From an uncultured Clostridia bacterium (GTDB taxonomy: Bacteria > Bacillota > Clostridia > Christensenellales > Borkfalkiaceae): a DNA stretch of 46,220 nucleotides. Made by a program: the position numbers and the translations under genes. The stretch spans positions 1-46,220 of the forward strand of contig CALVST010000013.1 in assembly GCA_944359365.1 (NCBI GenBank), in the 5' to 3' direction. The notes beneath the pieces were generated by a model. That model was not told the DNA's origin. It worked only from the letters and a program-made list of their open reading frames with translations, and did not search any database. Below, piece by piece: positions 1 through 8,112 of this stretch. Each line of letters begins with the position of its first letter. The first letter of the stretch is position 1.

Positions 1-62
1 TCGTGCTCTTTTTTTCTCCAAAAATTTTTATAATTCTTTCTCTTTTTTGCTTGACTTTTCAA
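1..62 (-). CDS. 5' end of an unknown gene (partial, runs off left edge)
   Basis: A TTG start at 60-62 lies 7 nt after an AAAGGAG ribosome site and downstream of a good promoter at 94-122. The reading frame stays open for 20 codons to the window edge and gives a very basic N-terminus rich in Lys, Arg and Asn. No family can be named from this fragment. The promoter and ribosome site are the main support. A short non-coding leader is the alternative. Confidence 0.35.
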   Translation of the reverse strand, partial: MKSQAKKRKNYKNFWRKKEH

Positions 63-93
63 TAGTTAGCTCCTTTTGACCTTTACTGCCGCA

Positions 94-122
94 ATTATAC
101 CACACAAAACAACATAAGTCAA
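94..122 (-). promoter_or_regulatory. Sigma-A promoter reading off the left edge
   Basis: On the minus strand, TTGACT (117-122) and TATAAT (94-99) are separated by 17 nt. The promoter faces the partial gene at the left edge. Confidence 0.6.
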
Positions 123-157
123 CGGAATCCAACAAAAAAGTACAAGCGATCCCCCTT

Positions 158-265
158 TTAATCTTCCAAACCCAACAAATAATCGGCAGAAACATCCAAA
201 AATCTGCAGATGAGATACAGCGTGTCGATGCTCGGCACGCGCTTCCCCAATAACTTACTTAATGG
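158..265 (-). pseudogene. C-terminal remnant of an XRE/Cro-type HTH regulator
   Basis: The minus strand between two in-frame stops encodes about 35 residues. They include GKRVPSIDTLYLIC and the ending VSADYLLGLED, the hallmark helix-4/5 and tail of Xre/Cro-CI HTH_3 regulators. The first helices, including the recognition helix, and any start codon are missing. In-frame TAG lies just upstream at 266-268, so this is a broken gene, not a short intact one. The break coincides with one arm of the inverted repeat at 252-294. Confidence 0.5.
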
Positions 266-294
266 CTATAATAATTTTACTTGACAAGTAAGTT
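252..294. repeat. 9-bp perfect inverted repeat at the XRE remnant border
   Basis: AACTTACTT (252-260) and AAGTAAGTT (286-294) are exact reverse complements separated by 25 nt. The left arm lies inside the XRE remnant and the right arm between the two remnants. It may mark a rearrangement junction, or be an old regulatory site. Confidence 0.5.
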
Positions 295-303
295 GGTTAA
301 ACC

Positions 304-561
304 TCATTTTCTTCGTTTATTCCATAAGACGAGCAAAACGAAAGCAAGGGTGATCAGCGCGAATACCCCGGCCAGAATGCCGAAAAACATCCCTTTATCC
401 CGCGCTTCGTAATTTAAAATATTGAGTCCGATGACGAGCGCTGCAACGAACAGCAATACATAGGTATATACGGAAATCCGGAACGCATTCTTCTTGTCCG
501 CCTCCGAGCCCCTCTCCGTTTTGCAGAGGCAAATATGCGGCGCGAAAAAATATATTGAAAT
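304..561 (-). pseudogene. Remnant of a small two-TM membrane protein
   Basis: The frame ends with TGA at 304-306 and is open upstream to a stop at 598-600, but it has no ATG, GTG or TTG start. It encodes a charged segment (GSEADKKNAFR), two hydrophobic helices (around VLLFVAALVIGL and FFGILAGVFALITL), and a basic tail NKRRK. This layout resembles the C-terminal half of small membrane proteins that often sit beside XRE regulators in Clostridia (DUF6442-like; my recollection, unverified). The missing start and the overlap with the helicase promoter suggest a truncated gene. A non-canonical start would be the alternative. Confidence 0.4.
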
Positions 562-575
562 ACGCCGTCTTCCCC

Positions 576-604
576 TTGCTTTTTGGGCGCGTTGCGCTTA
601 TAAT
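576..604 (+). promoter_or_regulatory. Candidate promoter of the PcrA-type helicase
   Basis: TTGCTT (576-581) and TATAAT (599-604) are spaced by 17 nt, about 40 nt before the helicase start. A second TATAAT overlaps at 604-609. The ribosome site is GGAGAGG just before the ATG at 642. Confidence 0.5.
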
Positions 605-641
605 ATAATTACGAACAAATGTTTGAAATCGGAGAGGAAAA

Positions 642-2825
642 ATGCGGGAGTTGGCTCAGCTTTTTGAAAACTTAAACGAAAAACAGCGCGCCGCCGTGGA
701 AGAGACGGAAGGCTATGTGCGCGTTGCGGCGGGCGCGGGCAGCGGCAAGACCAAAGTGCTCACCTGCCGCTATGTATACATCGCGAAAATGCTCGGCGTT
801 GCGCCCGAGCATATCCTTTCCGTGACATTCACGAACAAAGCCGCGTGGGAGATGAAAAAGCGCATCCGCGCCTTTATGCCCGACGAGGACGGCGGCTGGA
901 TACTCACCTTCCACAGCGCCTGCCATAAAATACTCAAATACGAGATCGCAAACCTTTCCTACCCCTCCAACTTCATGGTGCTGGACGAAGAGGATCAAAA
1001 GACGATCTTGCAGCGCATTTACGCCGAAAACGGGCTTACGCTGCGCAATTTTCCTTTTAAGAAGTGCCTTGACGCGATAGAAATGTACAAATCGCAGAGC
1101 GACTATGTGCCCTTTCTGACCGATCCGAAAAGGCAGACGCCCGCGCCCGACCTGCCCTGTGCGGACGATAAAAACTCGATGCACTTCGTCATTTTGAAGT
1201 ACCTCGAAAACCAACGCAAAAACTTCTTTCTGGATTTTGCCGACCTCATCCAATTTGTATTGTTCCTCTTTGAAAAGGACGCGGCGATCCTCGGAAAGTG
1301 GGCGAACAAATTCGAATACATTCAGATAGACGAATTTCAGGACGTTTCGGGCGAACAATACAAACTTGCGCGCCTTCTTGCAAGCCGCCACAAAAACCTG
1401 TTCATCGTGGGAGATCCCGATCAGACCATTTACTCGTGGCGGGGCGCAGACGTGCGGTTCTTTAACGGGTTCGATAAGATGTTCGAGGGCGCAAAGACGA
1501 TCGTTTTGGATACCAATTACCGCTCCGTGCCCGAAATACTCGCCGCGTGCAACAGTCTGATCTCCCGCAACGCCGACCGATTGGAAAAGACGCTCAAAGC
1601 CGCGCGCAAGAGCGGCGCGCGCCCCAAATACTTCCATGCCCGCTCGCGCATAGAAGAGAGCGATTTCATCGCGCAGGAGATCTCCCGCCTGCACGAGGCA
1701 GGCGTTCCCCTTTCGGACGTCGCCGTGCTCTACCGCGGCAATTATATGTCGCGCGCGGTCGAAGAGGCGCTCGTGCGCAAAAAAGTACCCTACGTCATTT
1801 ACAGCGGCGTCGCGTTTTATCAGCGCAAAGAGATCAAAGACGCGCTCGCCTACCTGCGCCTCTGCGTGTTCGGCGACGACCTTTCTTTTCTGCGCACGGT
1901 GAACGTACCGCCGCGCGGCATCGGCAAAACGCGGCTCTCCGCGCTGCAAAACTATGCAGCAGAGAACTCGGGCACACTGCTCGGCGCGCTTCGGGCACAC
2001 CTTTCGCATCCCCTTTTTAAAAACACGAAGGCGGCGCAATTTGTCGCCGCCATAGACGAAGGAACCGCCTTTTTACAGGCGCACGACATTGCCGACGCGC
2101 TCGACTTTATCCTGCAAAAGAGCGGGTATACCGAATACATGATGCTTTGCGGCAATCAGGACAGGCTGGACAACCTGAACGAACTCAAAGCCTCCGTGCG
2201 CGACTTTGTGGACTCCGCCGGAGAAGAGGTGAAGGCGGAAGATTACCTCAACGGCATTTCCCTCATATCCAATGCGGACGCGGAGGAAAAGAAAGACTGC
2301 GTAAAGCTGATGACCATTCACACGGCAAAGGGGCTGGAATTTAAAAATGTTTTCGTCTGCTGCCTGAACGAGGGACTGTTCCCATCCCGCAAAATACGCG
2401 GCAAAGAAGAGATGGAAGAAGAGCGGCGCGTCGCCTACGTCGCGCTCACGCGCGCGGAAGACAGGCTTTACCTTTCGGACGCGGAAGGGTTCGACGCACA
2501 CGTCGACGGCGCGCTGTACACCTCGCGCTTCCTTTTCGACATAGACGAAAAGACTCTCGACGCGGAAGGCAGTTTTTCCGAAGGGCATCTTGCCCGCTCA
2601 AAAAACTATATACAAAAGAGCGAATTGGATATGGGCTGCACGCCTGCGCATGCGAACATTCAGATCTTCGGCGCGGGCGACAAAGTGCGCCACCCCGTTT
2701 TCGGTGCGGGTGTCGTTCAGGAGATGGCGGGCGGCTCGTACACGGTGCTCTTTGCGGGCGGAAAGACGCGCTCCATCGCCGTTTCCGCCGATATACTCAT
2801 CCCCCTTTACGAAAAGAAAGCCTGA
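642..2825 (+). CDS. pcrA: PcrA/UvrD-type SF1A 3'-5' DNA helicase
   Basis: An ATP-dependent 3'-5' DNA helicase acting in nucleotide excision repair, replication restart and clearing of RecA. All SF1A motifs are visible: Q motif LNEKQRAAV (11-19), Walker A GAGSGKT (31-37), Ia TFTNKAA, motif II DEFQD (230-234), motif III GDPDQTIYSWRGAD, motif IV DTNYRS, motif V TIHTAKGLEFKNVF and motif VI YVALTRAEDRLYL. The C-terminal DKVRHPVFGAGVV segment matches the PcrA tail that contacts RNA polymerase and UvrB. At 727 aa it has the usual family length. The start follows a GGAGAGG site. It stands alone; the neighbours on both sides are broken genes on the other strand. PcrA is more likely than Rep in a Firmicute, but a paralogue is possible. 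Confidence 0.93.
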   Translation: MRELAQLFENLNEKQRAAVEETEGYVRVAAGAGSGKTKVLTCRYVYIAKMLGVAPEHILSVTFTNKAAWEMKKRIRAFMPDEDGGWILTFHSACHKILKYEIANLSYPSNFMVLDEEDQKTILQRIYAENGLTLRNFPFKKCLDAIEMYKSQSDYVPFLTDPKRQTPAPDLPCADDKNSMHFVILKYLENQRKNFFLDFADLIQFVLFLFEKDAAILGKWANKFEYIQIDEFQDVSGEQYKLARLLASRHKNLFIVGDPDQTIYSWRGADVRFFNGFDKMFEGAKTIVLDTNYRSVPEILAACNSLISRNADRLEKTLKAARKSGARPKYFHARSRIEESDFIAQEISRLHEAGVPLSDVAVLYRGNYMSRAVEEALVRKKVPYVIYSGVAFYQRKEIKDALAYLRLCVFGDDLSFLRTVNVPPRGIGKTRLSALQNYAAENSGTLLGALRAHLSHPLFKNTKAAQFVAAIDEGTAFLQAHDIADALDFILQKSGYTEYMMLCGNQDRLDNLNELKASVRDFVDSAGEEVKAEDYLNGISLISNADAEEKKDCVKLMTIHTAKGLEFKNVFVCCLNEGLFPSRKIRGKEEMEEERRVAYVALTRAEDRLYLSDAEGFDAHVDGALYTSRFLFDIDEKTLDAEGSFSEGHLARSKNYIQKSELDMGCTPAHANIQIFGAGDKVRHPVFGAGVVQEMAGGSYTVLFAGGKTRSIAVSADILIPLYEKKA

Positions 2826-2850
2826 AAAACCGATCCAAACGCGCAAGCGC

Positions 2851-2866
2851 CGCGGCTGATGCCGCG
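2851..2866 (+). terminator. Weak hairpin after the helicase gene
   Basis: CGCGGC and GCCGCG form a 6-bp stem with a TGAT loop, followed by TTGTTTG. It is a poor but plausible terminator between the convergent helicase and permease remnant. Confidence 0.3.
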
Positions 2867-2887
2867 TTGTTTGAAATCCCTGAAAAA

Positions 2888-3694
2888 TCAATCGTTCGCT
2901 TTGAGCGAGGACGCCATATCGATGCCGAGTATCTTCTGGCTGAGCAATAGATCGGTGCCACCCGCAAACACAAGGACAAGCGCAAACGAAGCAATGTATG
3001 AATACCATTCGGCATCTGCAAGCGAACCGAAATCCAGATAACTCAATACTGCCTGAACGAGTATACACCCCAGTCCGACACCGACCAAAGCGCCGAACGC
3101 GACCATTAGCATGATCTCTCTGTAAATATAACCGAGGATTTCGCTTTTACGATAACCGAGTACGTCGAGCGTGGCTATCTCCCTTTTGCGTTCGCCTATA
3201 TTCATATTCGTCAGATTATAAATCACGAACCCACAGAGAAGAAGTGCAAAAATAATGATCGCCACAGATATCGGTTTCAACGAATCCTCAAACCCGACAA
3301 ACGAACCGCTGTGCATGGAATTTGCCACGTTCAGCAGCGCAAACCCGGCAAAGACCAGCGCCGTCGCCCCCGCAACGGAAACGATCGTCATGGCGAGATG
3401 CTTTTTATATCTGAAAATATTGCGTATACTCGACTTATATTTAAAAGACAGACGTTTCCAGAAAAAACCGATGCGTTCCAAAAAAATCTTTTTTCCCGGT
3501 TTCGGCGCCTTTGCGATCAAAAGGTTCGCGGGCTGTTCTTTCAGCCTGTTTTTACAGACGACCGCGGTGACCGCCAAAACGACGGCCGCCATCGCCGCGA
3601 ACGAAACGATCCCCAAAAGCGGATGCACCGTTCCCGTGAGCGCGAATCTCCGTTTCGCCCACGATATACTTTTTAAAGATATTTTCTGCCCGTA
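2888..3694 (-). pseudogene. FtsX/MacB-type ABC permease, N-terminally truncated
   Basis: The frame runs from an in-frame stop at 3695-3697 to TGA at 2888. It encodes only the C-terminal part of a large FtsX-domain permease: one TM helix (residues near LLGIVSFAAMAAVVLAVTAVV), the cytosolic stretch with NIFRYKKHLAMTIVSVAG, then four TM helices with the typical INIGERKREIATLDVLG loop (here starting NMNIGERKREI) between TM helices. Intact family members are about 800-1100 aa; this is about 250-270 aa. The only usable start, GTG at 3626-3628, has no ribosome site. The Rrf2 gene ends 55 bp upstream, so the missing part has been deleted. A partner ATPase is not present. Confidence 0.65.
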
Positions 3695-3749
3695 TCAATT
3701 TTTCACCTGTTCCGCGATAAAATTTCTCTCGGACAGCCTTTGCCGCACG

Positions 3750-4175
3750 TTACAGCCTGCGCTCCAGATCCTGCGTCAGATCGTAAAGCGTGACCTTTTT
3801 CAATTCGTTCTCCAACGCCCTCTGCGCGTCGGCAAGGTGCGTATCGAGCACGGCGTGGATGTTTTTCCCCACCGCGCAGGCGGGATTCGGATTTTCGTGA
3901 AAATGAAAAATGTCGCCGTCCACGCTGTCTACCGCCCTATATACGTCGAACAGGGTGATGTCTTTCAGATCTTTTACGATGCTCGCGCCGCCGCTGCCCG
4001 CTTTTACCTCCACCATGCCCGCAGCCTTTAAACTCAACAGGGCGCGGCGGATCACCACGGGATTGACGTTCACGCTCGCCGCGATAAATTCGGACGTCGT
4101 CTTTTCCTTTCCTTCAAAATGATAAATGACCAGCAGCGTATGTACCGCCACGGTGAACCTTGATGTGATCTTCAT
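3750..4175 (-). CDS. Rrf2-family winged-helix transcriptional regulator
   Basis: A 141-aa Rrf2-type repressor. The N-terminus MKITSRFTVAVHTLLVIYHF and the winged-helix segment with VNPVVIRRALLSLKAAGMVEVKAGSGG carry the family pattern. The start at 4175 follows AAAGGAG and is preferred to an upstream ATG at 4226, which falls within the promoter. IscR and NsrR bind Fe-S clusters through three closely spaced Cys. Here only a single Cys (in NPNPACAVGKN) is seen in that region, so a YwnA-like sensor without a cluster is more likely. The gene is probably autoregulated through the palindrome at 4211-4239. The ligand and any other target are unknown. Confidence 0.85.
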   Translation of the reverse strand: MKITSRFTVAVHTLLVIYHFEGKEKTTSEFIAASVNVNPVVIRRALLSLKAAGMVEVKAGSGGASIVKDLKDITLFDVYRAVDSVDGDIFHFHENPNPACAVGKNIHAVLDTHLADAQRALENELKKVTLYDLTQDLERRL

Positions 4176-4196
4176 GCTTCTTTCTCCTTTTCCGTT

Positions 4197-4226
4197 ATTA
4201 TAGAGCAAAAAATGATGTAATGTCAA
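4197..4226 (-). promoter_or_regulatory. Consensus sigma-A promoter of the Rrf2 gene
   Basis: TTGACA (4221-4226) and TATAAT (4197-4202) on the minus strand are both perfect, with an 18-nt spacer. The start codon is 22 nt beyond the -10 box. The palindrome at 4211-4239 covers the -35 box and half of the spacer. Confidence 0.8.
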
Positions 4227-4239
4227 GCATTACATCATT
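4211..4239. promoter_or_regulatory. Perfect 12-bp inverted repeat, likely Rrf2 operator
   Basis: AATGATGTAATG (4211-4222) and CATTACATCATT (4228-4239) are exact reverse complements around the 5-nt spacer TCAAG. The site overlies the -35 element of the Rrf2 promoter. It also touches the 3' end of the NUDIX gene at 4243, so it belongs to the Rrf2 gene alone. Confidence 0.7.
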
Positions 4240-4242
4240 GTA

Positions 4243-4635
4243 TCATGCCATTGTTTTCAGTTTTTCCACGGCGGGCGCGTCGGCGGGCGCCCACTCCTCT
4301 GCGTTCAATTCTGCGACGGGCATCCAACACAGCGATTCGTGTTCGGTGATGCGGTACCCGCTCAAAAGCTTGCAGAAATACACCGAAAGCTCTATCTCAA
4401 AATCGGGATATGTATGCCCGATTCGGATGAAATGCCCCGTCACCTCGATCTCGGCGCCCAATTCTTCGCGCACCTCGCGCACGAGCGCCTCGGTCTCGCT
4501 CTCCCCTTCTTCCACCTTTCCGCCCACAAATTCGTATTTGTGCGCGACGTATCTGTACTTACTTTCGCCCCGCTTTGCGGCGAGCACTTTGCCGCCTTCT
4601 ACGATCGCCGCTCCCACTACGTGCAGTTTTTTCAT
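4243..4635 (-). CDS. NUDIX hydrolase, MutT/NudG-like
   Basis: A 130-aa NUDIX pyrophosphohydrolase. The Nudix box is complete, from GGKVEEGE to REVREELG, matching Gx5Ex7REUxEExGU. The small size, the N-terminal VVGAAIVEGGKVLAAKRG strand pair and the late Trp-containing WMPVAEL motif fit the MutT/NudG group. That group cleans oxidised dGTP or dCTP derivatives from the nucleotide pool. Substrate choice cannot be read from sequence. The ribosome site is AAAGGGG, 9 nt before the ATG. No partner gene is evident, and the next unit is tRNA-Leu. Confidence 0.85.
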   Translation of the reverse strand: MKKLHVVGAAIVEGGKVLAAKRGESKYRYVAHKYEFVGGKVEEGESETEALVREVREELGAEIEVTGHFIRIGHTYPDFEIELSVYFCKLLSGYRITEHESLCWMPVAELNAEEWAPADAPAVEKLKTMA

Positions 4636-4741
4636 TGCCGTATGCCCCTTTCGACTTGTATCAGCGAAACTTTACTTCATTGTTCAAATTTACGCAATAC
4701 ACATAAACAGGGCACGAAAATTTATCGCGCCCCATTGCACC

Positions 4742-4824
4742 TGGTGCGGATGACAAGATTTGAACTTGCAAGGTTGCCCACCGGATTCTAAGTCCGGCGC
4801 GTCTGCCAATTTCGCCACATCCGC
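4742..4824 (-). tRNA. tRNA-Leu (anticodon UAG)
   Basis: The minus strand folds as a class II tRNA. Its acceptor arm is GCGGATG paired with CATCCGC, and the D-arm region contains TGGC. The anticodon stem CCGGA/TCCGG has loop CTTAGAA (anticodon TAG), and a variable arm is present. The T loop is TTCAAAT. Encoded CCA lies at 4742-4744. It reads CUA and probably other CUN codons. Confidence 0.93.
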
Positions 4825-4834
4825 ATATGATAAC

Positions 4835-4863
4835 AGTTTACACCATTTACCGCAAAAATGCAA
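4835..4863 (-). promoter_or_regulatory. Candidate tRNA-Leu promoter
   Basis: TTGCAT (4858-4863) and TAAACT (4835-4840) are spaced by 17 nt on the minus strand, about 10 nt before the mature tRNA 5' end. Confidence 0.45.
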
Positions 4864-4877
4864 CCGTTTATATAGAA

Positions 4878-4900
4878 AAAGGCGGCTGAAAGCCGCCTTT
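4878..4900 (-). terminator. Terminator of the cysteine-rich gene
   Basis: AAAGGCGGCT and AGCCGCCTTT form a perfect 10-bp stem with a 3-nt loop. On the minus strand the stem is followed by T residues. It sits just after the stop at 4908. Confidence 0.8.
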
Positions 4901-4907
4901 CCCTCGT

Positions 4908-5237
4908 TCAGTTATTGCAGCAGCAGCGCACTTTGCACTTGCAGCAGAGCGCATACTGACGGTTGTAGTAATCCGCGTCGCAGCAGACGGAGTCGCCGCC
5001 ATGCCTGCCGAAGCCCGAGCAGTCGCGCCGGCAGCAACAACTCTGCGAATAGGTACTCACCTGCCCGCAGCAGCGATCGTTACGGCTATTCCCGCAGCAA
5101 CCGATGCGTTCCTGCACGCACCCGCAGCCCTGTTCAGAGCAATTCTGCCCACTGCCGATACGTTCCTGCGCGCATCCGCAGCCTCGGTCACAGCAGTTTT
5201 GACCGCAGCCGAACAGCAACAAATAAAGCAAACACAT
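4908..5237 (-). CDS. Cysteine-rich repeat protein of unknown function
   Basis: A 109-aa protein with about 25 cysteines. After a short hydrophobic stretch (LLYLLLF, then GC, faintly like a lipobox), two 18-residue repeats follow. One contains GQNCCDRGCGCAQERIG and the other GQNCSEQGCGCVQERIG. Further CC, CCC and CKC groups run to a CCCNN C-terminus. The ATG lies 9 nt after an AAGGGGA site and the gene has its own terminator, so it looks expressed. High Cys with Tyr and Asn late in the chain suggests metal binding or a disulfide-linked spore-coat or surface protein. I cannot choose between these, and no named family was recognised. Confidence 0.6.
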   Translation of the reverse strand: MCLLYLLLFGCGQNCCDRGCGCAQERIGSGQNCSEQGCGCVQERIGCCGNSRNDRCCGQVSTYSQSCCCRRDCSGFGRHGGDSVCCDADYYNRQYALCCKCKVRCCCNN

Positions 5238-5358
5238 GATGTTTCGTCCCCTTTTGTGGATAATGAGAGTTTCCCCTCTTCTATCATCATATGGAACGTG
5301 CCATGAATTTGTGCCACTGCACGGTCGTTATGTTACGGTAATTTCAGCAAATATCATT

Positions 5359-6750
5359 TCAGTTTTTTTCCGTCAAAATCAAGTTACCCTCTTCATCGTA
5401 CCGCCGCATATTGCTTTTTTTCAGGCACCTGAGCGTAAAATAAAAAGTAAGGGCGACGGCGGTACCCAGCGTCCACCCGACGCACCACGACCACGCAACG
5501 CCGCTGAATCCCAAAAAGGGAGTCAAAATAAACACGAACGCCACCCGCAAGATCAAATCGATAAAGGTACTCACCATAAATCCGACATTCCCGTTGCAGC
5601 CGCGCACTGTGCCGTCGGCGATCACTTTCACGTTGACGATAAAGTAAAAAGGAGCGACGATGTGCACATATTCCGTTCCCGTGACGAGTGCGAGCGCAGT
5701 GTCTTCGTCGCTAGGCATAAACAGCTCTACGAGCGGGCGCGCAAACAGGAAACATAACAGAAAAAACACTGCCGTCAAAAGCGTTGAGATGACTAACGCG
5801 GAACGGAACCCCTCTTTGATCCGCCTGAATCGGTGCGCGCCAAAATTTTGGGAAACATAGTTCGTCAACCCGTTCGCGCAGGTACAAAAGCAAGTCGTGC
5901 AAAACGCAAGCAATTTAAAACCCGCCGTAAAACCGGAGGTTATGCCTTCCCCCTGAATGTTCGCAAATTCGTTGATTTTGATCTGAATGACAAGGTTCCC
6001 GACGGACACGAAACTGTTCTGCAAAGCCACGGGTATGGCAAGCAAGATGAGATATTTTAAGATCTGAGTGGAAAATATACTGCTTTTCGTTTGTGTTTCC
6101 AACCTCGTTATCCTTCTGAAAACGAATACGATCGTAAGAAGGCACGCCGCACCCTGCGCAATAAAAGTCGCCCACGCAACGCCTGCAACGCCCCAAGGAC
6201 GCACCATAATGTAATCCAAAAGGATATTTGAAACGGAAGAGAACACCAAAAACAGAAAGGGCGTGCGGCTGTCGCCCAAAGCAGAAAAAACGCCCGTACC
6301 GAGGTTATACAGTATCAGAAAGGGAAGCCCGAAATAGTAAATGTTGAGATATGTAACGCTTTCCTCCATTGCCCATTCCGGCGTTTTTAACACGGAAAGC
6401 AGCGGACGGCAGGACAAGACGCCCGCCGCGAGCAAAACGACGCTGAGCAGTGAGAACGCGATCAGCGCGGTATACACGACAGACTTGACCTTCGCGTTTT
6501 CTTTCGCCCCGAAATATCTGGAAGCAAGCACGGCGCAGCCCGCATTTGCGCCCAAAGCGACCGCCATGAGTATATTGACGATGGCATTGGACGCTCCGAT
6601 CGCGGTAAGCGCCGTCTGCCCTGCAAATTTTCCTGCGATGACCGTATCCGCGAGCGTGTACAACTGTTGGAACACGGCGCTGCCGAACAGGGGCAAAATA
6701 TATTTTAACAGAACTTTCCAAGGTTTCCCTATCGTAAGATCCGTATTCAT
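5359..6750 (-). CDS. MATE-family multidrug/cation antiporter
   Basis: A 463-aa membrane protein of the MATE family (DinF/NorM-like), which couples Na+ or H+ entry to export of drugs or metabolites. About 12 hydrophobic helices are visible. The N-terminus carries the family pattern, with GKPWKVLLKYILPLFGSAVF then QQLYTLADTVIAGKF. The second half repeats it around YVSQNFGAHRFRRIKEG. The start at 6750 follows GTGGAGA at good spacing; an upstream in-frame ATG at 6798 lacks a site. It is a single-gene unit next to the MFS gene on the same strand (112-bp gap). The substrate is unknown. Confidence 0.9.
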   Translation of the reverse strand: MNTDLTIGKPWKVLLKYILPLFGSAVFQQLYTLADTVIAGKFAGQTALTAIGASNAIVNILMAVALGANAGCAVLASRYFGAKENAKVKSVVYTALIAFSLLSVVLLAAGVLSCRPLLSVLKTPEWAMEESVTYLNIYYFGLPFLILYNLGTGVFSALGDSRTPFLFLVFSSVSNILLDYIMVRPWGVAGVAWATFIAQGAACLLTIVFVFRRITRLETQTKSSIFSTQILKYLILLAIPVALQNSFVSVGNLVIQIKINEFANIQGEGITSGFTAGFKLLAFCTTCFCTCANGLTNYVSQNFGAHRFRRIKEGFRSALVISTLLTAVFFLLCFLFARPLVELFMPSDEDTALALVTGTEYVHIVAPFYFIVNVKVIADGTVRGCNGNVGFMVSTFIDLILRVAFVFILTPFLGFSGVAWSWCVGWTLGTAVALTFYFTLRCLKKSNMRRYDEEGNLILTEKN

Positions 6751-6862
6751 GGTATCTCCACTACAATAAAACCGATCGGCTGATTTGTTGTCCCGCAACA
6801 GTGCTTTACAGACAAAACCGTGCCCATGCTTTCACAAAAAACATCAGGCGCACGATCCCGCG

Positions 6863-8089
6863 TTATGTGTCGCTTTGGCTTTTCTTTTCAGCTGCGTTTT
6901 CGTGAACGCCTTTCTTTTCGCGGTAAAGCGCAGCGGCAACAAACATGATTATGGGGAAGACGATGCCGAACGCTATGCCGATCTGCAGCGAACCGCCGAA
7001 GCCGTCGGCGATCGCCCCGACCGCGGAAGGGCCCGACATACCCCCCACATCACCGGCAAGCGCAAGCAGCGCGAACAGCGCGGTACCTCCTTTCGGCAAG
7101 GCGGCAGACGCAAACGAAAGAGTCCCCGGCCACATGGCGGCAACCGAAAAGCCGACCACGCCGCACCCTACAAGCCCCAGCCACGCCGCAGAAGGGGGCG
7201 CAAAAGCGCAAAGCGCATAACCGGCAACACAACCCGCCGCGGATATCATAAGCGCATATTTGAGGTGCATTTTAGCACCGCACGTTGCAAAGAGCACGCG
7301 GGCGAGCCCCATACATATCGCAAACAGACAGGGACCTAAAAGGTCCCCCATAGTTTTTGAAACTTTCAACCCCGATTCCGCAAAAGCCGAAGCCCATTGA
7401 TTGACGGCATTTTCACTGCTGCCCGCACAGAGCATCAAAACGACGAAAAGCCAAAAAACGGGCGTCTTCAACAGCCCGCCGACGGACATCCCCTTTCCCT
7501 CTTCCACAGGTTTGAAAATGGGCACGAACAAAAAATATATCGCGTTCAGAAACGGGACCACCGCCCATATACAGGTAAGCACCTGCCAACGCCCGACGCC
7601 CGCCGACACGAAAAACAGCGTAGACATTGCGACGGTCAAAACCTGCCCCCAACTGTAAAAGGAATGCAACAGTCCCATTTCCGACTTTTTGTTTTTGGTC
7701 GGGCACGCCTCGATCACGGGGCTTATAAGCACTTCTATCAGCCCGCCGCCCACCGCATAGACGGCGGACGCGATAAACAGCCCCGCCGCGGGAACGGGCA
7801 ATATATCGGGCAGGAACGCGAGCAATAAAAGCCCCGCGCACGCCATCAGGTGCGCCGCCACCATGCAGGGACGGTAACCGATCTTATCTACAAATTTCGA
7901 CGACAAAAGGTCGACCAAAAGCTGCACGCCGAAGTTGACCGTTATCATCAAGCCTATCAGCGAAAGAGATATACCGTATTCGGTATTGAACGTAACAAAC
8001 AGCAGCGGCGCGAAATTGACGATGATCGCCTGCGTTATGTAACCTGTATAACAGGCGATTTTTGTATGTCCGACTCCGAGTTTACCCAT
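6863..8089 (-). CDS. MFS transporter (FucP-like)
   Basis: A 408-aa major facilitator superfamily permease with about 12 TM helices. The start MGKLGVGHTKIACYTGYITQ at 8089 was chosen because upstream residues of the frame are low-complexity and Arg-rich, and fall within the neighbouring gene. The loop between TM2 and TM3 contains SSKFVDKIGYRPCM, the A-motif-like signature of the family. The general form resembles fucose/glucose permease-type or YfkF-like transporters. It lies 23 bp after the GNAT gene, so both are probably co-transcribed from the promoter at 8611. Export of the acetylated product or import of a sugar are both possible. Confidence 0.85.
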   Translation of the reverse strand: MGKLGVGHTKIACYTGYITQAIIVNFAPLLFVTFNTEYGISLSLIGLMITVNFGVQLLVDLLSSKFVDKIGYRPCMVAAHLMACAGLLLLAFLPDILPVPAAGLFIASAVYAVGGGLIEVLISPVIEACPTKNKKSEMGLLHSFYSWGQVLTVAMSTLFFVSAGVGRWQVLTCIWAVVPFLNAIYFLFVPIFKPVEEGKGMSVGGLLKTPVFWLFVVLMLCAGSSENAVNQWASAFAESGLKVSKTMGDLLGPCLFAICMGLARVLFATCGAKMHLKYALMISAAGCVAGYALCAFAPPSAAWLGLVGCGVVGFSVAAMWPGTLSFASAALPKGGTALFALLALAGDVGGMSGPSAVGAIADGFGGSLQIGIAFGIVFPIIMFVAAALYREKKGVHENAAEKKSQSDT

Positions 8090-8112
8090 AAATGCCCACC
8101 ATTGCGTGCCGT

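Noticed and set aside
5057-5317. Alternative 86-aa Ala-rich frame over the cysteine-rich gene
   Set aside because: It lacks a good ribosome site and shows no repeat logic, while the other frame has Cys repeats, a start site and a terminator.
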